This document shows, piece after piece, positions 12,405 to 20,416 of a stretch of DNA of 64,000 nt; positions within the stretch are counted from its first letter, which is position 1, and the number at the start of each line of letters is the position of its first letter. Location: the IMG/VR virus record IMGVR_UViG_3300021170_000011, positions 1-64,000 of that record, one strand, 5' to 3'. This stretch comes from a virus. Both the position numbers and the translations under genes were made by a program. The notes below the pieces were generated by a model. That model was not told the DNA's origin. It worked only from the letters and a program-made list of their open reading frames with translations, and made no database searches.

Positions 12405-12668
12405 ATGAACAAGCGTGAGCAGCAGATCGAAGCGGCCCGTGACAACGCGCTGACGGCCGCGCTGGAGGACCTGCTGGCGTTCCTCGACCCCGACGACGAT
12501 GACTGCGACGTGGACCCGCAGGTCCGGCGCGAGGCGTCCCTGTACCTGGAGTCGTGGGTGGCCGGTCCGCTGGCGGCGGCGTTGAACCGCCAGGAACTCG
12601 GTACCTGGGCACAGGGGCACAGCGGCCGTGGCCGCGCGGCGAAGTACCTGGCACTCATCCGCCAGTAG
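12405..12668 (+). CDS. hypothetical acidic helical protein, 87 aa
   Basis: Unrecognised. A GGAGGAAGATC leader precedes the ATG. Residues 1-30 form an Ala/Arg/Glu-rich helix, followed by an acidic cluster DPDDDDCDVD and a second helical region ending in a basic tail. Monocistronic, framed by promoter copy 3 and the terminator at 12689, the third such unit in a row. Confidence 0.68.
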   Translation: MNKREQQIEAARDNALTAALEDLLAFLDPDDDDCDVDPQVRREASLYLESWVAGPLAAALNRQELGTWAQGHSGRGRAAKYLALIRQ

Positions 12669-12688
12669 CCACACCCCTAGATCAGGAA

Positions 12689-12714
12689 ACCCCCGGCCTG
12701 CGCCGGGGGTTTTC
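12689..12714 (+). terminator. rho-independent terminator
   Basis: AACCCCCGGC-CTGC-GCCGGGGGTT plus TTC, a compact 10-bp hairpin 20 bases after the stop of the upstream gene. Confidence 0.85.
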
Positions 12715-12775
12715 TGTTGCAGTTCTCCAGTCCATGTCACACTGTGATCCAAGTCTGACCCTGGAGGACCACACC

Positions 12776-13447
12776 GTGACGACTGCATGCCCCGGCCGGT
12801 GCAACACGTCATACCGAAACAACCCCGACAGCGGCGCCCAGCCCGTCCCTGGCGCGCCCGTATGGTGCCCGGCGTGTGCCGGTACCATCCGTACTGCGCT
12901 ACGGTCCCTACCGACCGCCTACAGGGCCCTAGACGCTGTCCCGTACATGACGCCGCGTGCCCCATCCGACGACCTCGCCACCCACGTGTCCGGCAGCCGC
13001 GAACGGCCATCCCCCGGACCCGGCGTTGACCTGCGACACGAGATGTCACGAACCATGTGTTCGTGGGAGGACGATTTGCGGCAGCATCTGCGGGTCCGGG
13101 CCGCCCATCTACCCGACGGGTCTGAACGGGCGTTACAGACCGCCGTACGGTTCCTGAACGGCAATTGGGACGCCGCTATCAGCCGCCCCGAATGCTCCCG
13201 CGACTTCGGCGACGAAACCACTGGCCTATACCTGCGTGCGCTGCGGATGGTGAAGAACGACCGGCCACGCCGGAAACTGTCGATCCCCTGCCCGCGCTGC
13301 GACGTCCGCGCCCTGGTTCAACACGAGGGCTTCGCCAACGTCCCGTGGTACACCGAATGCCTCCCCGATCTGGGTGGCTGCGGCGTGTTGTACAGCGAGC
13401 AGGAGATGTCGTGGGCGGCTGAGGTGCGGGTGGCGGTCCGGACATGA
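12776..13447 (+). CDS. zinc-ribbon protein, 223 aa
   Basis: GTG start after CTGGAGGACCACACC. Two Cys motifs near the N-terminus (CPGRC and CPAC) and a C-terminal pair of CPRC and CGV-type cysteines suggest two zinc knuckles. This arrangement is common in actinophage proteins that accompany a small HTH protein, but I cannot name the family. Its TGA overlaps the ATG of the following DNA-binding protein (ATGA), so the two are coupled. Confidence 0.65.
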   Translation: MTTACPGRCNTSYRNNPDSGAQPVPGAPVWCPACAGTIRTALRSLPTAYRALDAVPYMTPRAPSDDLATHVSGSRERPSPGPGVDLRHEMSRTMCSWEDDLRQHLRVRAAHLPDGSERALQTAVRFLNGNWDAAISRPECSRDFGDETTGLYLRALRMVKNDRPRRKLSIPCPRCDVRALVQHEGFANVPWYTECLPDLGGCGVLYSEQEMSWAAEVRVAVRT

Positions 13448-13659
13448 TGGTGACGATTGTGGAGGCTGCGCTGATGGCGCACCGCGACGAACGCACCGTG
13501 CGCCGCTGGATCACACAGGGGCTCCTCGTAGACCACCGGGATGTGACCGGCCGTCGGGTGGTGGTGTTGCGTGAGGTGATGTTGGTGGAGGCGCATGTGC
13601 GGTCGGCGCCGCGTCGCCGTCAGGCTCAACGCCTTGCCGACCTGTTGAACGTTGACTAG
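13444..13659 (+). CDS. MerR-like helix-turn-helix protein, 71 aa
   Basis: A single winged-HTH-like unit: EAALMAHRDERTVRRWITQGLL (residues 7-28) has the helix-turn-helix pattern and the basic DRTVRRW start of MerR/excisionase folds. It is followed by a beta-wing (DHRDVTGRRVVVLREV) and a basic tail. Probably a DNA-binding regulator or excisionase-like protein; no integrase is visible here. Coupled to the upstream zinc-ribbon gene. Confidence 0.7.
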   Translation: MMVTIVEAALMAHRDERTVRRWITQGLLVDHRDVTGRRVVVLREVMLVEAHVRSAPRRRQAQRLADLLNVD

Positions 13660-13664
13660 CGGAC

Positions 13665-13693
13665 TTGACATCGTGCCGCTACTCTCGTGTTAG
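13665..13693 (+). promoter_or_regulatory. sigma70-like promoter for the GIY-YIG gene
   Basis: TTGACA, 17 bases, TGTTAG, starting just after the HTH gene. Unlike the TTGACG family it lacks the TAGGTCTGG spacer. Confidence 0.6.
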
Positions 13694-13722
13694 CTTTTCG
13701 ACCACTGCGTTTAGACACAGAA

Positions 13723-13753
13723 ACTCCGGCGGGTGCGCTAACACCCCCGGAGT
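13723..13753 (+). promoter_or_regulatory. leader hairpin upstream of the GIY-YIG gene
   Basis: ACTCCGG...CCGGAGT encloses GGGTG/CACCC, a stable stem-loop in the leader between the promoter and the GTG start. It could be an attenuator or a translation-control structure. Confidence 0.5.
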
Positions 13754-13776
13754 ATGGCTGACTGATTGGAGTCAAC

Positions 13777-14262
13777 GTGGCCAGTGTAGTTGGTGCGCGA
13801 TCATTGCCGGGCGACCGGAGCGTTACCCAAAATTTTGGATGTTCTGACCCTCGCTGTGATGGAACGCCGATACCGGGTTGTCCTATCCCGTTGTGTGTGG
13901 CTCACGTTGCCGAAGTGATGCGGTTTGCCAATGGGGCTGCGCGGGACGGTGTGGGCGCACGTTGGTCCGCATCGCCTGGGGGTTTGACCCGGGTCCCAGC
14001 TAAACAGCCGCGTGAGACGTACGGACTTGTGTATTTCATCCGTTTAGGCGGGTTGATTAAGATTGGCAAGACGCAAGATTTGAATAAGCGCATTACTAGC
14101 TTTTCTCATCCTGACGTCGAGGTCTTGGCCACGGAACCGGGATACACGGTGTTGGAAAGTAAACTACATCGGCGGTTTGCAGACCATCAGGTCCGTGGCG
14201 AGTGGTTCCGACCGCACCCGGATCTGATGGGGTACATTGAAGAAGTGCGTTCGCGCACGTAG
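13777..14262 (+). CDS. GIY-YIG/T5orf172-like nuclease domain protein
   Basis: The C-terminal half has the GIY-YIG-type core: YGLVYFIRLGGLIKIGKT (the two strands), a conserved Arg in LNKRI, VLESKLHRRFADHQVRGEWF with the catalytic-type Glu, and a final helix. This is the T5orf172/Mug113 branch of the superfamily. The N-terminal 75 residues contain a Cys cluster (CSDPRCDG...CPIPLC) that could be a zinc finger for target recognition. GTG start with GGAG upstream. It is followed four bases later by tRNA-Met, so it may be a free-standing mobile endonuclease linked to the tRNA. Confidence 0.75.
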   Translation: MASVVGARSLPGDRSVTQNFGCSDPRCDGTPIPGCPIPLCVAHVAEVMRFANGAARDGVGARWSASPGGLTRVPAKQPRETYGLVYFIRLGGLIKIGKTQDLNKRITSFSHPDVEVLATEPGYTVLESKLHRRFADHQVRGEWFRPHPDLMGYIEEVRSRT

Positions 14263-14265
14263 CGT

Positions 14266-14340
14266 CGCGGGGTGGGGCAGTTCGGTCAGCCCGCTGGCCT
14301 CATAAGCCAGAATGCGCAGGTTCAAATCCTGCCCCCGCTA
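14266..14340 (+). tRNA. tRNA-Met(CAT), initiator-like
   Basis: The 5' end CGCGGGGTGG is the same as that of E. coli initiator tRNA; the acceptor is CGCGGGG/CCCCGCT with a C-U mismatch at 1-72 and A73. Anticodon arm CTGGC-CTCATAA-GCCAG, D-arm GGGC/GCCC. The second CAT tRNA of the window, standing alone away from the arrays. Confidence 0.9.
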
Positions 14341-14356
14341 CTATTCGGAGGTTGTC

Positions 14357-14848
14357 ATGGCCGCGCCGAAACCTGGCACGTACGCGTGTGTCCGTACCGG
14401 CGGGTTCTATGCCCGGCTGATCCGCTGGGGGACCCGGTCCACGTTCAATCACGCGTTCATCGTTGTTGATGATCAGGGCGGGATTATCGAGGCTGATCCG
14501 GGCGGTGCGCGCCGCAACAACATCTCGGCCTACGGCACGGACACGATGGTGTTCGATGTGAACGAGCCTGTTACAGATGATGAGCGTGCGCGGATCATTG
14601 CGAAGGCTGAGACGTTGTTGGGGACGCCGTACGGGTGGACTGACATTGCCCGGCTGGCTCTTCGTTGCACTGGCCTCAGATGGGGTTGGCTGACGGCGGC
14701 TGCCGATAAGGAGCGGGCAATGATTTGTTCGCAGTTGGTTGCCATTTGTGGAGATAGCGCGGGTCTGGATTGGAATTGCGGCCGGGGTAATCCGGCTGCG
14801 GTGACGCCGGGTGATTTGGCGCGACGGCTGGTTACGTCGTCTACATAG
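14357..14848 (+). CDS. papain-like amidase/peptidase (permuted NlpC/P60, YiiX type)
   Basis: The 163-residue product has the permuted NlpC/P60 signature: NHAFIVVDDQGGIIEADPGG supplies the His and Glu-type residues (about 30-49) and MICSQLVAICG the nucleophilic Cys (about 117). The fold cleaves amide bonds in peptidoglycan, lipids or proteins; the substrate here is unknown. GGAGG lies six bases before ATG 14357. It is sandwiched between a tRNA and a hairpin-controlled gene rather than in the lysis region, so a host-modifying role is as likely as lysis. Confidence 0.68.
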   Translation: MAAPKPGTYACVRTGGFYARLIRWGTRSTFNHAFIVVDDQGGIIEADPGGARRNNISAYGTDTMVFDVNEPVTDDERARIIAKAETLLGTPYGWTDIARLALRCTGLRWGWLTAAADKERAMICSQLVAICGDSAGLDWNCGRGNPAAVTPGDLARRLVTSST

Positions 14849-14849
14849 C

Positions 14850-14895
14850 GCATGGTGACAGTACATCGTTGCGTCCTGTACGATACTGTCCATGC
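14850..14895 (+). promoter_or_regulatory. hairpin sequestering a start codon
   Basis: GCATGG(T)GACAGTA (14850-14863) is complementary to TACTGTCCATGC (14884-14895) apart from one bulged T. The ATG start codon of the next gene (14892) lies in the 3' arm, so translation should need melting of the stem or a different transcript start. Confidence 0.6.
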
Positions 14896-15737
14896 CTCCA
14901 CAACGACAGCAAAGGGAACTCCTCAAAGCGGGACAAAAATTCACCCGCTGGACAGTCCTGGAAGACCAGGCAAACCCGTGGGTAACCCACGTCCGCTGCG
15001 AATGCGAATGCGGCACCAAACGCAAAGTCCACTGCGACAACCTGTTGCGCCAGGGAACCCACTCCTGCGGCTGCCTCCGCGCCGACCGCGCTGCTGAAAC
15101 CGCCGAGACCCGCGCCACCCACTTCGTCAAAAACGGCGAGGTCTACGGCCGCCTCACCGTCACCAACGCCGACGACCGCAAAAACGTGCAGTGCCAATGC
15201 GAATGCGGCAACACCACCACCGTCCCCTCCGGCAGCCTCCGCACCGGCAACACCCGATCCTGCGGCTGCCTGTCCTCGTCCCGCTGGTCCGCCACGTTGA
15301 AACGGCAACACGCCGAACGCGGCCACACCGGCATCAGCAAACACCCCGCCTACACCGGGTGGCGACGCATCTACAACAGCACCCAGCCCACCCACCACAG
15401 CTACGACCCCACGATTGTCCTCCACCCCGCCTGGTACGACGCCAACGTGTTCTGCGCTGACGTCACCGCCGAGATCGGGGAACGCCCCAACAAATCATGG
15501 CGCCTGCTGCGTCGCGACCCGAAGGGCGCGTTCGAACCCGGGAACGTGATGTGGGGTGACCAGTCCACCATCGGACGCCGCCGCGAACACGGCAAGTTCC
15601 CGCCGGACACCCGCCGGGAGATGGCGTCGATGGTCGTAGACCTCGGGTTCACACAGGTGGATGTGGCGAAGGCGTACGACGTCCTCCCCTCCTACATCAG
15701 CAACGTGGTAAAGGCGTACAAGACCGGCAAACTGTAG
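14892..15737 (+). CDS. HNH/AP2-like homing endonuclease family protein, 281 aa
   Basis: Two related N-terminal modules each read Phe/Tyr-x-R(L/W)TV...CxCxCG...SCGCL (residues 14-63 and 83-132). These are the Cys-rich DNA-binding repeats seen in AP2/HNH mobile endonucleases of phages. The middle has PAYTGWRRIYNST and NKSWRLLRRDPKGAFEPGNVMWGDQ, resembling the HNH-associated core. The end (MVVDLGFTQVDVAKAYDVLPSYISNVVK) is a helix-turn-helix. I do not see a complete HNH triad, so it may bind DNA without cutting. No good ribosome binding site precedes the ATG, which sits in a hairpin. Confidence 0.65.
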   Translation: MPPQRQQRELLKAGQKFTRWTVLEDQANPWVTHVRCECECGTKRKVHCDNLLRQGTHSCGCLRADRAAETAETRATHFVKNGEVYGRLTVTNADDRKNVQCQCECGNTTTVPSGSLRTGNTRSCGCLSSSRWSATLKRQHAERGHTGISKHPAYTGWRRIYNSTQPTHHSYDPTIVLHPAWYDANVFCADVTAEIGERPNKSWRLLRRDPKGAFEPGNVMWGDQSTIGRRREHGKFPPDTRREMASMVVDLGFTQVDVAKAYDVLPSYISNVVKAYKTGKL

Positions 15738-15757
15738 ACCCGACGGGGGGACCGGAC

Positions 15758-16087
15758 ATGATCACCAGATCTGTTCTCGACACCGAATACCTCGCCTACC
15801 CCGAACAGGTCCTGGTGTCCGGTCTCCCCATCAACCCCATCGCCGACACGGTCCAATTCGCGTTCATGCCCAACCCCGCCAACGCCAACCCCGCCTCTGG
15901 CGACTGGCACACCGGCAGTTGGTACACCACCGGGCAGGGCGGCACCAACGCCTACTTCGCCGAAATCCTCGTCGGACCCGGCACCGGCGGAATCCCGCTC
16001 ACCGCAGGCCTGTACAACGTGTGGGTGAAAATCACTGACAGCCCGCAGGTACCCGTCCGTCTCGTGGACACCCTCCAAATCGTGTAG
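15758..16087 (+). CDS. hypothetical beta-rich protein, 109 aa
   Basis: Unrecognised; composition and alternating hydrophobic pattern suggest an Ig-like beta sandwich (DTVQFAFM, AYFAEILVG, LYNVWVKITD, VRLVDTLQIV). Similar small proteins accompany phage structural genes. It starts at ATG after GGGGGACCGGAC and precedes a run of overlapping small genes that leads to terminase, so a virion or assembly role is possible but unproven. Confidence 0.65.
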   Translation: MITRSVLDTEYLAYPEQVLVSGLPINPIADTVQFAFMPNPANANPASGDWHTGSWYTTGQGGTNAYFAEILVGPGTGGIPLTAGLYNVWVKITDSPQVPVRLVDTLQIV

Positions 16088-16108
16088 CCCCCCGATATCA
16101 TCCGGGGC

Positions 16109-16402
16109 ATGGCCAAACCACATTGGCAAGTCCTCGGGGAAAACGGCCCCCAAGGCTTCGGATGCCAACACGCAGACTGCCACCGCAGGGCCACCGTCCA
16201 GTGGCGACGCGCAGCCACCGACACGGAGGTGTACGCGGACGCCCGCCACACCGGCCCGTACGGCGCTGTCCACCGCAACCCGCAGGGCCCCCACTACACG
16301 TCAGTGTTCGCCTGCGACGACCACGCCCCCGCCCCGGACGACATGACCCGGCACCACGCCCACAACTGCCCGGCCCCCGACCCCGGATGCGACTGCGAAT
16401 GA
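16109..16402 (+). CDS. hypothetical Cys/His-rich protein, 97 aa
   Basis: Contains CQHADC, several His residues and a C-terminal HNCPAPDPGCDCE, consistent with zinc binding. No family recognised. Its stop overlaps the next start (ATGA). Codon use in this stretch is strongly biased to C-ending codons, differing from the TG-rich structural genes further on, which hints at a separate origin of the 14.9-17.6 kb block. Confidence 0.6.
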   Translation: MAKPHWQVLGENGPQGFGCQHADCHRRATVQWRRAATDTEVYADARHTGPYGAVHRNPQGPHYTSVFACDDHAPAPDDMTRHHAHNCPAPDPGCDCE

Positions 16403-16851
16403 TCATCAACCCGGAACCCAACATCCCCATCCACATCATCCACCGCACATGGCGGCACGGCGTTGAGGACATCCACACCGTTGCCTGTACCCGCTGCGGC
16501 TTCGATGCAGACTCCCGCATCCACCCCGACTGGTACCACCGCACCATCACCCACCAGTGCGCGCCCGACAGCGCCCCACACGGGCCCGCAGCCGATAATG
16601 CACCAACCCTCGGCGCACAAGTCCACTACCGGTCATACGGCACCCCCGGCGGCGACTACCCACCGGACTGCCGCGCAGCCATGATCACCGCCGTTGATGT
16701 CGGCCACGACGTCAGCCCCGACGCCGTCCAAACCCTAGGCGCCGACCCCGTAGCCCTCACCGTCTTCAACCCCGACGGCACCTTCCTCAAAAACCCCATC
16801 TACCACGACGAAAACCAGTCAGGCGGCACCTGGCACCACCCATGCCAGTAG
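16399..16851 (+). CDS. hypothetical protein, 150 aa
   Basis: I take ATG 16399, which overlaps the preceding stop, rather than an upstream in-frame ATG lying within the neighbour. The N-terminal half has CTRCGF plus a distant His/Cys, possibly zinc-binding. The C-terminal half reads VHYRSYGTPGGDYPPDCRAAMITAV...ALTVFNPDGTFLKNPIYHDE, a module I have seen in many actinobacterial and phage small proteins of unknown function. It overlaps the next gene by ten bases. Confidence 0.65.
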   Translation: MIINPEPNIPIHIIHRTWRHGVEDIHTVACTRCGFDADSRIHPDWYHRTITHQCAPDSAPHGPAADNAPTLGAQVHYRSYGTPGGDYPPDCRAAMITAVDVGHDVSPDAVQTLGADPVALTVFNPDGTFLKNPIYHDENQSGGTWHHPCQ

Positions 16852-17138
16852 AAACCCTCTGGTACCACCGACACCCCCACCCCATCACCGTCGCCGTAGA
16901 AACAGACCACCACGGCTGGCCCATCGGGCACATCATCCGCTGCCCCCACTGCGGATGGGCATGGCGCTACACCACCGACGAAACACAGTGGTCCGTCACC
17001 ACCAGCCGCTACACCAACGCCACCATCCACACCGCAACCTGCCACCTATGCACCTGGCAGGTTGCAGACGTTAAGAACGTACGCGGCCTCATCGAAGATC
17101 ACTACGACCGCGAACACCCACAAACTACCGGCGAGTAA
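16842..17138 (+). CDS. zinc-finger-like protein, 98 aa
   Basis: CPHCGWAWRY (about 34-43) and CHLCTWQ (about 67-73) plus terminal DHYDREH give a Cys2...Cys2/His pattern typical of C2H2-like or ribbon fingers. It begins inside the end of the preceding gene and is followed 30 bases later by the small terminase, so it is probably expressed with the packaging genes. Function unknown. Confidence 0.65.
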   Translation: MPVETLWYHRHPHPITVAVETDHHGWPIGHIIRCPHCGWAWRYTTDETQWSVTTSRYTNATIHTATCHLCTWQVADVKNVRGLIEDHYDREHPQTTGE

Positions 17139-17168
17139 CATGTCAACCAATACCGATCGGCACACAAA

Positions 17169-17639
17169 ATGGGCGCATCACTAGCACAACGCGCAGCCAC
17201 CGCCGACCGCCGACGCAAAGCAATCGCACTCCGCCTAGCAGGCGCACAATACGAACAGATTGCAGAACAACTCGGCTACGCCGACCGAGGCGCCGCATAC
17301 AACGACATCCGACGATCCCTGGAACAAAACCTCAAAGAAGGATCCGCCGACGGCGAAACCCTCCGCGAACTCAACCGACTCCGCATGGAACGGCTGATCG
17401 TCGCATCATGGAGCGCAGCCACCAACGGCGACCAGAAAGCCATCGAAACCACCCGGCGGCTCATCGAATCGTTGAACAAGATGTACGGCATCGGCACCAC
17501 CATGCGCGTCGAACACATCACCATTGACGCGGTGGACGCGGAGATTGCCCGTCTGCAAGAGAAGCTGGCTGACAATGACCGACGACTTGGAAACGTACCG
17601 GTTGGAGAGGCTTCAACTCCTTCAAGAATTGAAGCGTAA
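17169..17639 (+). CDS. terS: terminase small subunit (likely)
   Basis: The 156-residue product starts with a helix-turn-helix (RKAIALRLAGAQYEQIAEQLGYADRGAAYNDIRRSLE, residues 16-51), then a helical oligomerisation region, as in small terminases that recognise packaging sites. Its 3' end overlaps the large terminase start by 65 bases in another frame. The assignment rests on HTH plus position, not on a strongly conserved motif. Confidence 0.75.
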   Translation: MGASLAQRAATADRRRKAIALRLAGAQYEQIAEQLGYADRGAAYNDIRRSLEQNLKEGSADGETLRELNRLRMERLIVASWSAATNGDQKAIETTRRLIESLNKMYGIGTTMRVEHITIDAVDAEIARLQEKLADNDRRLGNVPVGEASTPSRIEA

Positions 17640-19188
17640 AGAAGCCGAACAAGAGGCAGCGAAGTATGCACGCATGGACGTGTTCGCTGTTCTCGGTTAC
17701 GAACCAAACTGTACGGTCCGGGCCAGAGCACGGGACGCGGGCATGGCAGAAGACTGCCTGCCCGCCCCGTGCGGGATGTGCCCGCAGGAGCTGTTCCACG
17801 CCGCTACCGAATCCGATGTGCTGTACGGCGGCGCGGCTGGTGGCGGGAAGTCCGTGGCTATCGTCATGGAAGCGATGAAGAACGCGGTTCGGCATCCGGG
17901 GATCCGGATTCTGTTGCTGCGGCGGACGTTCGACGAGTTGGCGGAGTCGATCTTCCCTGTGCTTCGCCGCTACCGGTACGGCAACGCCCTGGGTGCCCGG
18001 TGGAATGGCACGGAGAAGGAGCTGCGCTGGCCGAACGGCAGTGTTTTGCGATGCCGGTATCTGGAGTCGGCGGAGGACGCGTCACGCCGTCAGGGCGGCG
18101 GGTATCAGCTTCTCCTTGTTGATGAGGCCACGTTGATGCCGCCGGGTGCGGTGGACATCATCAAGTTTGAGCGTCTGCGGTCGGGTGACGGGGTGCCGGT
18201 GATCGGTACCCGGATGACGTGCAACCCGGGTGGTCCGTCGCATGGTGAGGTGAAGAAGCGGTATATCGAGGCCACCGACTACGGCAAACACATCGTCCAT
18301 GATGAGGGCGGCCTGACGCGGCGGTTCATTCAGGCGAAGGCCACGGACAACCCGCACTTGGATGCGGGGTACAGGCACCGTCTGGATCAGATTCCGGACC
18401 CGGACCGTCGTGCGGCGATGCGTGACGGCGACTGGGACCGGTGGGCGGGGCAGATGTTCCCGGAGTTGTCGCGGGACAGGCATGTGGTGTTCCCGATGGA
18501 GTTGCCGTCGTCGTGGCGGCGCTATGCCGGGGTTGACTGGGGCTACACGGCGCCGTGGGCGGTGGTGTGGGGCGCGTTGGATGAGGACAAGCGTCTGTGG
18601 GTGTACAGGGAGCTGTATGCGACGCAGGTGGGCGAGAAGGACCAGGCGTTGCGGATTAAGGCGGCGGAGGGTTCGGAGCGTCCACGGCGGTTCGCTGACG
18701 ATGCGCTGTGGGCTACCCGTGGTGACGCTAAACCGATTGCGACTATCTACACGGAGAACGGGGTTCATCTGGAGGAGGCGGGGAAGGGTCCGGGGTCCCG
18801 GATTGCCGGGTGGCAGCGGATCCACTCGTTCCTCGCTGATGCGCCTGCGTGTCTGTTTCACCGGTCGCAGGGTCTTGAGGAATGCCCGATGATCCACATT
18901 TTTGATTCGTGTACTGAGTTGCTGCGGGAGTTGCGGGACCTTCCGCACGCGTCCAGCGGCAACATTGAGGACGCGGACACCAAGGCCAGTGATCACGCTG
19001 CGGACGCCCTGCGGTACATGGTGATCAACCTGGGTGTGGATCAGCGGTTCCACTGGCCGAAGGACAATCCGGCGGCGTCGCGGGAGATTGATCCTGGGGC
19101 GCGTGGGGAGTTCACACCGGCGTATGCGGGTCAGACTATCGGCGGTTTCCCGGTGCTGCACCCGTCAGGCAACCCGTGGGGCCTGTAG
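17575..19188 (+). CDS. terL: terminase large subunit
   Basis: The 537-residue protein has Walker A GGAAGGGKS (85-93), Walker B LLLVDEA (180-186; D183, E184), a coupling motif region GTRMTCNPGG and an RNase H-like nuclease domain with AGVDWGY (about 320) and DADTKASDHAADALRY (acidic residues near the end). It translocates DNA into the prohead and cuts concatemers. ATG 17575 is preferred to an upstream ATG because the Asp/Glu-rich N-terminus fits the family and the frame overlaps terS. Its stop is followed by a bidirectional terminator, ending the rightward block. Confidence 0.95.
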   Translation: MTDDLETYRLERLQLLQELKRKEAEQEAAKYARMDVFAVLGYEPNCTVRARARDAGMAEDCLPAPCGMCPQELFHAATESDVLYGGAAGGGKSVAIVMEAMKNAVRHPGIRILLLRRTFDELAESIFPVLRRYRYGNALGARWNGTEKELRWPNGSVLRCRYLESAEDASRRQGGGYQLLLVDEATLMPPGAVDIIKFERLRSGDGVPVIGTRMTCNPGGPSHGEVKKRYIEATDYGKHIVHDEGGLTRRFIQAKATDNPHLDAGYRHRLDQIPDPDRRAAMRDGDWDRWAGQMFPELSRDRHVVFPMELPSSWRRYAGVDWGYTAPWAVVWGALDEDKRLWVYRELYATQVGEKDQALRIKAAEGSERPRRFADDALWATRGDAKPIATIYTENGVHLEEAGKGPGSRIAGWQRIHSFLADAPACLFHRSQGLEECPMIHIFDSCTELLRELRDLPHASSGNIEDADTKASDHAADALRYMVINLGVDQRFHWPKDNPAASREIDPGARGEFTPAYAGQTIGGFPVLHPSGNPWGL

Positions 19189-19196
19189 ACACACGA

Positions 19197-19223
19197 ACAC
19201 CCCCAGTCGGGTACTGGGGGTGT
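19197..19223. terminator. bidirectional terminator
   Basis: ACACCCCCAGT/ACTGGGGGTGT hairpin between the rightward terminase gene and the leftward gene ending at 19255. Confidence 0.75.
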
Positions 19224-19254
19224 CGCGGGCCCTACAGGGCCGTGTACGGGGCTG

Positions 19255-19815
19255 TCAGACCGTCGGCGGGTTCTGCGGGCGGGATGCGGCGGCCAGCGCG
19301 TCCAGCGCATCCCGCAGACCCTGCGACGCAAACCCGGCCGTTATGCCACGGTCCGACAGCGTGGACAGCGCAGGCAGTTCCGTCTGTGCGATACGGGCCC
19401 GCTCACCAGCCGCCCACGCCGCACCCGTCAGCGGCGTCTGACCGGTCAGGTACATGCGGACGGCGTACCGGTTGTACCGCGCCGACGCCGCCAGCTCCCT
19501 GCACGCCACACAGTCACCGTGGTCGCGGGTGCCGATGTCGAACCGGTGCTCGTTCAGCCGCGCCTGCCACTGGTTCGCGAACTCCTGGTGGTTCTTGATC
19601 TCGACCAGGTGGGGAACCTCGTCCGCCTGGATCTCGTCCCAGAAGTCGCTGATGCCCACGGTGTTGTGGAACCCGGCCGCCGATGCGGCGTCGCGGCACT
19701 GGTCCACGGCGGCGTGGATGACGTCGCTGTCCCTGTCGATGGTGCCGTTGGCCATTGCGGTGCGGATGGCGCGGGCGTGGATGGTGATGGTCCGGGCGTA
19801 CGTGGCGTCGGTCAT
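19255..19815 (-). CDS. hypothetical protein, 186 aa
   Basis: Unrecognised soluble protein. The start chosen (ATG at 19815) has GGAGGAAGATC immediately before it; the open frame extends further but without support. A CVAC pair (near residue 110) and an Ala-rich helical C-terminus are the only features. It is the last of three leftward genes lying between terminase and portal. No promoter is seen directly upstream, so it is probably read from the promoter at 20387. Confidence 0.7.
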   Translation of the reverse strand: MTDATYARTITIHARAIRTAMANGTIDRDSDVIHAAVDQCRDAASAAGFHNTVGISDFWDEIQADEVPHLVEIKNHQEFANQWQARLNEHRFDIGTRDHGDCVACRELAASARYNRYAVRMYLTGQTPLTGAAWAAGERARIAQTELPALSTLSDRGITAGFASQGLRDALDALAAASRPQNPPTV

Positions 19816-19896
19816 GATCTTCCTCCGGTTCTTCACTGACGGCCATCGTCAGGGGCGGTCCAACCGCCCGACGCCTCCCGGCGTTTCGGCCTATGG

Positions 19897-20352
19897 TCAG
19901 TCGGCGATCGCGTACACGTAGTTGTGGAACTGCTCGCCGTTGCAGAACGCGCCGCCGGAGGAGATGCGGACGACGCGGCGGCCGTGGGCGTAGCGGCGGG
20001 CGGCAGCGGCGGCCTTGCGGCCGAAGTTCTTCGACGACAGCGCGGTGTTGGCGCGGAGGGTGATGTTCAGGATGTCGTCGCTGACGCGGTTGACGCCGAC
20101 CTGAACGGCCTGCTCGCTGGTCAGGATCTCGATGGCGTAGTCAGCGATGGCGGCGATGGATTCGCCGAGGTTCTTCGGGCGGGGCGCGGTGTGGCGGGCG
20201 TCGTCGCCGACGAAGACGGTGATGTCGGTGTTGGACAGGTACACGGTGACCGGCTGGCCGTCCACCAGGTAGGGGGTGGTGTCGGCGAGGGTGCGGGCGC
20301 CGGGGGTGTAGGTGGTGATGAACCGGGCGGCGGGGGCGGTCGTGGTGGTCAT
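19897..20352 (-). CDS. hypothetical protein, 151 aa
   Basis: Unrecognised. ATG 20352 follows AGGAGGACACG on the minus strand. The sequence is beta-rich in the first half (FITTYTPGARTL, VTVYLSNTDITVFVGDD) and basic in the second (RKAAAAARRYAHGRRVVRI). It is preceded at 20 bases by a TTGACG-family promoter, so it is strongly and individually controlled. Confidence 0.7.
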   Translation of the reverse strand: MTTTTAPAARFITTYTPGARTLADTTPYLVDGQPVTVYLSNTDITVFVGDDARHTAPRPKNLGESIAAIADYAIEILTSEQAVQVGVNRVSDDILNITLRANTALSSKNFGRKAAAAARRYAHGRRVVRISSGGAFCNGEQFHNYVYAIAD

Positions 20353-20386
20353 CGTGTCCTCCTGGTTGGCTTGTTCCGATAGGGAC

Positions 20387-20416
20387 ATCGTAGCCCCCAG
20401 ACCTAAACGGCGTCAA
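20387..20416 (-). promoter_or_regulatory. phage promoter, copy 4
   Basis: On the minus strand: TTGACG, 18-base spacer with CCGTTTAGGTCTGG, TACGAT. The -35 lies within the 3' arm (minus-strand sense) of the hairpin at 20411-20446. Confidence 0.78.

Noticed and set aside
13444-13659. Excisionase as evidence of a temperate phage
   Set aside because: The HTH fold fits excisionases, but no integrase or attachment site is visible in the window, so lifestyle cannot be inferred from it.
14357-14848. Second endolysin
   Set aside because: The papain-like fold is also used for non-lytic functions, and the gene is far from the lysis cassette with no cell-wall-binding domain.
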